Shown here one piece after another: positions 60,132 through 64,000 of a DNA stretch of 64,000 nucleotides; the stretch's first letter is position 1; every line of letters begins with the position of its first letter. A program made the position numbers and the translations under genes. The notes under the pieces are model-generated. The model saw nothing but the letters and a program-made list of their open reading frames with translations, was not told the origin of the DNA and did not search any database. Source of the stretch: Hyphomicrobiales bacterium (GTDB lineage: Bacteria > Pseudomonadota > Alphaproteobacteria > Rhizobiales > Beijerinckiaceae). The stretch covers positions 62,001 to 126,000 of the forward strand of contig JAIXTP010000022.1 in NCBI GenBank assembly GCA_027483895.1, in the 5' to 3' direction.

Positions 60132-61240
60132 GCCACGAGCCCCCGTGTCTCGAGCTCGCGCCGGGCTTCCACCACCCGGTCCTCGGCCTCCTGCCGCGCG
60201 ACCCAGTCGGCCAGCTCGGCGAGACCCTCCCGGAAGTCGCGTTCGGCCGCGAAGCCGAGCCGTTCCCGGGCCAAGCCGGTATCGGCGAAGCAATGGCGGA
60301 TGTCGCCGATCCGCGTCTTGTGCATGATCTCGGGCTCGATGTCCTTCCGCCCCATGGCCGCTGCGATCTCGCGACCGATCTCCGCGATCGAACGGTCGCG
60401 TCCGCTTGCGACGTTGAAGACGCCGCCCGGCGCGGCCGGATGATCGAGGGCGAGCAGGAAGGCGCGCGCGACGTCGGACACATGCACGAAGTCGCGGCGC
60501 TGGCGGCCGTCCTCGAAGACGAGCGGGCGGGCGCCGTTGGCGATGCGGGAGGCGAAGATCGCGAGAACGCCCGTATAAGGGTTCGAGAGCGCCTGACCGG
60601 GGCCGTAGACGTTGAACAGCCGCAACGCCACGCCTTCCATCCCGTAGGCGGGCGCGAGCGTCAGGGTCAGGCGCTCCTGAACGTATTTCGTGAGCGCGTA
60701 GACCGAGGCGAGGTTCGGCCGTTTCCATTCCGGCGTGGGCACGGGGACGAGCGGGCGTCCGCGCCGATCCACGGGATCCCAGCCGTCGCCCGGCGCGGGC
60801 GGCATCCGCTCGACGGTCTCGAGCGGCGTGCCCTCGACGTCGTGATAGAGCCCTTCGCCGTAGATGCTCATCGAGGAGGCGACGACGACGCGCCGCACGG
60901 GGCGCTCGATCAGAGCCTGCATCAGGACGGCGGTGCCGAGATCGTTGACCGCGACGTAGCGGTCGACCGCATACATGCTTTGGCCGACACCGACCTCGGC
61001 GGCCAGATGGATGACGGAATCCACGCCCGTGACCGCCGCGCGCACGGCGGTTTCGTCGCGGACGTCGGCGCGGATCAGCTCGGCCTCGGGATGAAGGTCG
61101 ACCGGTCGCTCGCGATCCCCATGGACCTGCGGAATGAGCGCGTCGAGCACGCGCACCCTTCGCCCGCCGTCGATCAGCGCGCGGACGACATGGCGGCCGA
61201 TGAAGCCGGCGCCGCCGGTGACGAGGACGACGTCGCTCAT
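60128..61240 (-). CDS. NAD-dependent epimerase, dTDP-L-rhamnose 4-epimerase-like
   Basis: 370 residues. NAD motif [15 protein letters not shown] (8-22); [13 protein letters not shown]; an insertion [20 protein letters not shown] before the catalytic Tyr-Lys (YALTK) typical of dTDP-L-rhamnose 4-epimerase relatives; [19 protein letters not shown]. It probably makes a 6-deoxyhexose or other NDP-sugar epimer. No rhamnose-synthesis genes lie in the window. Confidence 0.83.
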   Translation of the reverse strand: MSDVVLVTGGAGFIGRHVVRALIDGGRRVRVLDALIPQVHGDRERPVDLHPEAELIRADVRDETAVRAAVTGVDSVIHLAAEVGVGQSMYAVDRYVAVNDLGTAVLMQALIERPVRRVVVASSMSIYGEGLYHDVEGTPLETVERMPPAPGDGWDPVDRRGRPLVPVPTPEWKRPNLASVYALTKYVQERLTLTLAPAYGMEGVALRLFNVYGPGQALSNPYTGVLAIFASRIANGARPLVFEDGRQRRDFVHVSDVARAFLLALDHPAAPGGVFNVASGRDRSIAEIGREIAAAMGRKDIEPEIMHKTRIGDIRHCFADTGLARERLGFAAERDFREGLAELADWVARQEAEDRVVEARRELETRGLVA

Positions 61241-61530
61241 CCCTCGCCTCCGTCGTCGTCGCGTCGGACCAGCTTGTTGAAACGGCTCTGCTTGCCGTCG
61301 GCGGTCTTGTCCTGATGCAGCAGCGCGAGGCCGTTCTCGTCGAAGATCGCGAAGAACTCGTCCCAGCCGATCTCTTCGAGCGCCTCGTCGGGCTCTCCGA
61401 AATCGAGCCTGAGAATGCCGCCGTCATCGTCCTTTCCGCCCTTCCGGCGGACGATCGCGGGACGTCCGCCGCGCGCTTCGGCCCATTTCCGGATCGTGTC
61501 GTGATCGGTGGTCTTTTCGGCTTCGGACAT
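61237..61530 (-). CDS. Small conserved hypothetical protein
   Basis: 97 residues. Acidic, with [20 protein letters not shown] at the N terminus and [20 protein letters not shown] in the middle, ending in [11 protein letters not shown]. Short proteins of this kind occur widely in alpha- and betaproteobacteria and are sometimes loosely named as alpha-glucan branching enzymes, without basis in a visible domain. It is the first gene of the minus-strand operon and overlaps the next gene by four bases. No function assigned. Confidence 0.75.
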   Translation of the reverse strand: MSEAEKTTDHDTIRKWAEARGGRPAIVRRKGGKDDDGGILRLDFGEPDEALEEIGWDEFFAIFDENGLALLHQDKTADGKQSRFNKLVRRDDDGGEG

Positions 61531-61616
61531 ACCCGCCCCTCGAGCTCGGACGGAGGGGTGAACGTGAGGGCGAGTAGAAGGTTCCGCGACGGCGCGCCGC
61601 GGTCCTCCGGATTGAC

Positions 61617-61632
61617 GAATGAACGTTCATTC
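61617..61632 (+). promoter_or_regulatory. Palindromic operator within the tetR promoter
   Basis: GAATGAACGTTCATTC is a perfect 16-base palindrome. It lies in the 17-base spacer of TTGACG (61612-61617) and TATCTG (61635-61640), so a bound TetR dimer would exclude polymerase. The predicted start of transcription falls on or next to the ATG at 61647. Confidence 0.75.
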
Positions 61633-61646
61633 ACTATCTGGTGGGC

Positions 61647-62282
61647 ATGAACGAACAGCCTCGGCTCCACGATCTTCATGCCGAACGTCGCGCTCAGATC
61701 CTGAACGCGGCGCAGGTCTGTTTCGTCCGCAGCGGCTTTCACCGCACGACGATGCAGGATGTCGCGAAGGAAGCCGGGATGAGCCCGGGCAATCTGTATC
61801 GCTATTTCGAGTCCAAGGACGCCATCGTGGCCGGGCTCGCCCGGGCCGATCAGGAGCGCATCGCCGAAGATTTCGCGGCGGCGGCGTCGAACCCCGATTT
61901 TCTTCCCGCCTTCGCCGAACTCGGTCGCAAATATCTGATCGACGAGCCGCGCGACACGGCGGTCATGGCTCTCGAGATCTGGGCCGAAAGCACGCGGAAC
62001 GAGGTGATCGCGGGCGTTCTGCACGGGATCGTCGAGGAGGTCCGCAACGGCATGGTCTCCGTGCTCGAAGCCGCGCGCGGGCGGGGTTCCATCCCCGCCG
62101 ATCTCGATATCGACCGAGCGGTCCGCTTCCTGCTGGCGGTGTCGGACGGAATGATGAAGCGGCGCGCCGTGGCTCCCAACTTCGCGGGCGAGAGCGAGCT
62201 CGAAACCATGTTGGCGGTCCTCGGGGCCGTGCTGAGGGGGCGCGTTCCCCTGACATTCGAAGAATCGGAGACCGAGCGATGA
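61647..62282 (+). CDS. TetR/AcrR family transcriptional regulator
   Basis: 211 residues from the ATG at 61647; an in-frame GTG two codons earlier is possible, but no ribosome site is visible for either. The N-terminal helix-turn-helix is RRAQILNAAQVCFVRSGFHR then TTMQDVAKEAGMSPGNLYRY. The ligand domain follows (about 60-211). Divergent from the small hypothetical gene and in four-base overlap with the efflux adaptor gene, so it most likely represses itself and the efflux genes until an effector binds. Confidence 0.9.
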   Translation: MNEQPRLHDLHAERRAQILNAAQVCFVRSGFHRTTMQDVAKEAGMSPGNLYRYFESKDAIVAGLARADQERIAEDFAAAASNPDFLPAFAELGRKYLIDEPRDTAVMALEIWAESTRNEVIAGVLHGIVEEVRNGMVSVLEAARGRGSIPADLDIDRAVRFLLAVSDGMMKRRAVAPNFAGESELETMLAVLGAVLRGRVPLTFEESETER

Positions 62283-63340
62283 AGGCCAGTCGGTGGATCG
62301 CGATCGGGCTGGTGGCGGGTGCGGTGCTTTGGATCGGCTCGGGTCATCTCGGCCGCCCGGCGCCGAAGGCTCAGGAACGGGTTCAGAAGGAAGAAAAGCG
62401 CTTCCGCGTCGCCGTCGTTCCGGCCGTCGTGGAAGAACGGGTGCAGCGGTTGGCGGTGTCGGGCCGCACCGAGGCCGACCGCCGCACCAACGTTTCGGCC
62501 CGCACCAACGGGGTCGTGACGGATGTCCGCGTCCGCCGCGGCAGTGCCGTGAAGGAGGGCGACGTTCTCGCCGTTCTGTCCGACGAGGCACGCGAGGCGA
62601 ACGTGCAGCAGGCCCGCGCGCGGGTGGACCAGCGCCGCAAGGAATTCGAGGCGCGCCGTGCGCTCGTCGAACAAGGCAATCTTCCCCGGCTCAACCTCGC
62701 CCAGCTCGAAGCCGACCTGAAGGGCGCCGAGGCCGCTCTGGCCGCCGCCGAAGCGGAGCGCGACCGGGGCGTCGTGATCGCGCCGATCGCCGGCGTCGTG
62801 AACGCCCTGCCGGTGGAACTCGGCCAGGCGCTCCAGCCCGGGGCGCCGGTGGCGGAGGTCATCGCGCGCGAACCGATGCTCGCCGTCGTCGAAGTCTCGG
62901 AGCGCCGGATCGGCAGCGTGAAGACGGGCGACAAGGCCGATGTGCGGCTCGCCGACGGCCGCACGGCCGAAGGCGTGGTCCGTTTCGTCTCCGCCCGGGC
63001 GACGGCCCAGACCAGGACCTATCGCATCGACATCGAGATCCCGAACGCCGACGGCGCGATCCCCGACGGGATCACCGCCGAGGTCGGTCTGCGTCTCGCC
63101 GCCGTACCGGCGACGCGGGTGCCGCGCTCGGTGCTGACCTTCTCCTCGGAGGGACGTCTCGGCGTGCGCGTGGTCTCCGACGAAGAGCGCGTCGCCTTCC
63201 TGCCCGTGGCCCTCGTCGAGGACGAGACGGACCATCTGTGGGTCTCGGGCTTGCGCGACGGCGTCCGCATCATCGTGCAGGGGCAGGATTTCGTGAAGGA
63301 AGGCCAGCCGGTCGAAGCCGTTCCCGCGCCGAGGGTCTGA
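62279..63340 (+). CDS. RND efflux periplasmic adaptor (HlyD/AcrA family)
   Basis: 353 residues. An N-terminal membrane anchor (about 5-21), then the lipoyl-like half NVSARTNGVVTDVRVRRGSA, an alpha-helical hairpin (about 100-155, rich in Ala, Glu, Arg), the second lipoyl half APIAGVVNALPVELGQALQP and a beta-barrel region. It joins the inner-membrane pump to an outer-membrane channel. Start overlaps the tetR stop (ATGA), and the pump gene follows five bases after its stop. Confidence 0.92.
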   Translation: MKASRWIAIGLVAGAVLWIGSGHLGRPAPKAQERVQKEEKRFRVAVVPAVVEERVQRLAVSGRTEADRRTNVSARTNGVVTDVRVRRGSAVKEGDVLAVLSDEAREANVQQARARVDQRRKEFEARRALVEQGNLPRLNLAQLEADLKGAEAALAAAEAERDRGVVIAPIAGVVNALPVELGQALQPGAPVAEVIAREPMLAVVEVSERRIGSVKTGDKADVRLADGRTAEGVVRFVSARATAQTRTYRIDIEIPNADGAIPDGITAEVGLRLAAVPATRVPRSVLTFSSEGRLGVRVVSDEERVAFLPVALVEDETDHLWVSGLRDGVRIIVQGQDFVKEGQPVEAVPAPRV

Positions 63341-63344
63341 CGCC

Positions 63345-64000
63345 ATGAAGAACCCGGTCGATTATGCGATTTCGCATGCGCGGCTCACCATCGCGCTGCT
63401 GCTTTTCCTGCTCGTCGCAGGCTTTTCCTCCTATCTCTCGATCCCCAAAGAGGCCGAGCCCGACGTCAAGGTGCCGATCATCTACGTGCAGCTGACGCAG
63501 CGCGGGATCAGCCCCGAAGATGCGGAGCGGCTGCTGCTGCGTCCCGTCGAGACGCAGTTGAAGTCGGTCGGCAACGTCAAGGAGATGCGCTCCACCGCCT
63601 ATGAGGGCGGCGGATACGTGCTGCTCGAATTCGAGGCGGGCTTCGATTCCGGCAAGGCGCTGCAGGACGTGCGCGCCAAGGTGGACGACGCCCAGCGCGA
63701 TCTTCCCCGCGATGCTGACCAGCCGGCCGTGCGGGAAGTGAATATCTCGCTTTTCCCGATCCTCGTCGTCGGACTGACCGGCGATCTGCCGGAGCGGACC
63801 CTCCTGCGCATCGCCCGCACGGCCAAGAATGCGCTGGAGCAGGTGCCCGGCGTCCTCTCCGCCGACCTGCGCGGCGCGCGCGACGAAGTGGTCGAGATCA
63901 TCGCCGAACCGATGCTGCTGAAGAGCTACGGCATCGCGCTTTCGGACCTTGCGGCGGCGACGGCGGCCGGCAACAGCCTCGTGGCGGCGGGCGCGATCGA
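63345..64000 (+). CDS. RND efflux transporter permease (3' end outside window)
   Basis: 218 residues are visible of an expected 1000 or more. A first membrane helix (about 14-32) is followed by the AcrB/ACR_tran beginning SIPKEAEPDVKVPIIYVQL, the SPEDAERLLLRPVETQLKSV porter-domain start and LEFEAGFDSGKALQDVRAKV. It is an inner-membrane proton-driven pump of the AcrB-like family working with the adaptor encoded just upstream. Substrate unknown. Confidence 0.92.
   Translation, partial: MKNPVDYAISHARLTIALLLFLLVAGFSSYLSIPKEAEPDVKVPIIYVQLTQRGISPEDAERLLLRPVETQLKSVGNVKEMRSTAYEGGGYVLLEFEAGFDSGKALQDVRAKVDDAQRDLPRDADQPAVREVNISLFPILVVGLTGDLPERTLLRIARTAKNALEQVPGVLSADLRGARDEVVEIIAEPMLLKSYGIALSDLAAATAAGNSLVAAGAI

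Noticed and set aside
43561-61530. The glycan operon as a true mycothiol pathway or as a capsule/O-antigen cluster
   Set aside because: There is no MshC-type cysteine ligase, and no Wzx, Wzy, ABC exporter or priming glycosyltransferase.
60132-62591. Upstream extension of the CDP-paratose epimerase-like frame to more than 1100 codons
   Set aside because: The added part is Arg/Pro-rich noise beneath other genes; the ATG at 60131 overlapping the next gene's stop is the clear start.

Overview
The window is 64 kb of uniformly high-GC DNA with tight, often overlapping operons. LivHM-type fusions, TAXI and DctPQM TRAP transporters, an acyl-homoserine-lactone circuit and the gene families present all fit an alphaproteobacterium, most likely of the Hyphomicrobiales (Rhizobiales). 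This is an inference from gene content, not from a marker gene. No rRNA, tRNA, insertion sequence, integrase or CRISPR array was seen.

Region 1 (1-16455) is a catabolic and transport island. It holds a C-C bond alpha/beta hydrolase cut by the window edge, a MenB/BadI-like crotonase, an enolase-superfamily enzyme, a five-gene Liv ABC importer, a BKACE (DUF849) enzyme, malate synthase G, a divergent cupin dioxygenase-like gene, a DctPQM TRAP importer, a zinc alcohol dehydrogenase and a type II dehydroquinase. The substrate is not evident.

Region 2 (16456-39091) is the most interesting part: an apparent pyridine-carboxylate locus. A second Liv importer (with fused LivHM) and a TAXI-TRAP importer flank a nine-gene operon: NadC-like quinolinate phosphoribosyltransferase; a fusion of ribose-1,5-bisphosphate kinase (PhnN) with a type 2 thymidine/AMP phosphorylase; FAD and fused 2Fe-2S/molybdopterin hydroxylase subunits; a 6-hydroxynicotinate reductase-like protein; a UPF0280 protein; two DUF1185 paralogs; and a MarR regulator. 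Next to it lie an enamidase, a ferredoxin-NADP reductase and a nicotinamidase. Read together, NadC, the phosphorylase and PhnN could form a closed phosphoribosyl cycle that removes the 2-carboxylate of quinolinate and frees nicotinate. Nicotinate would then be hydroxylated, reductively dearomatised and opened. Four copies of one palindromic operator, at the Liv, TAXI/NadC and enamidase/FNR promoters, tie the locus into one probable MarR regulon.

Region 3 (39099-43527) carries a protein-L-isoaspartate methyltransferase, an orphan RTX-repeat exoprotein, a luxI/luxR pair with a well-formed lux box between them, and a type IB topoisomerase.

Region 4 (43561-61530, minus strand) is an 18-gene, mostly stop/start-coupled operon for an unidentified glycan or glyco-conjugate: myo-inositol-phosphate synthase, UDP-xylose synthase, two further sugar epimerases, a nucleotidyltransferase, six glycosyltransferases, a PIG-L deacetylase, an acyltransferase, two methyltransferases, a B12-binding radical SAM enzyme and a glycosidase-like protein. 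Inositol synthase, glycosyltransferase, deacetylase and acetyltransferase echo the logic of mycothiol assembly.

Region 5 (61531-64000) begins an efflux operon: an apparently autoregulated TetR gene with a palindromic operator inside its promoter, a periplasmic adaptor and an RND pump that runs off the window.
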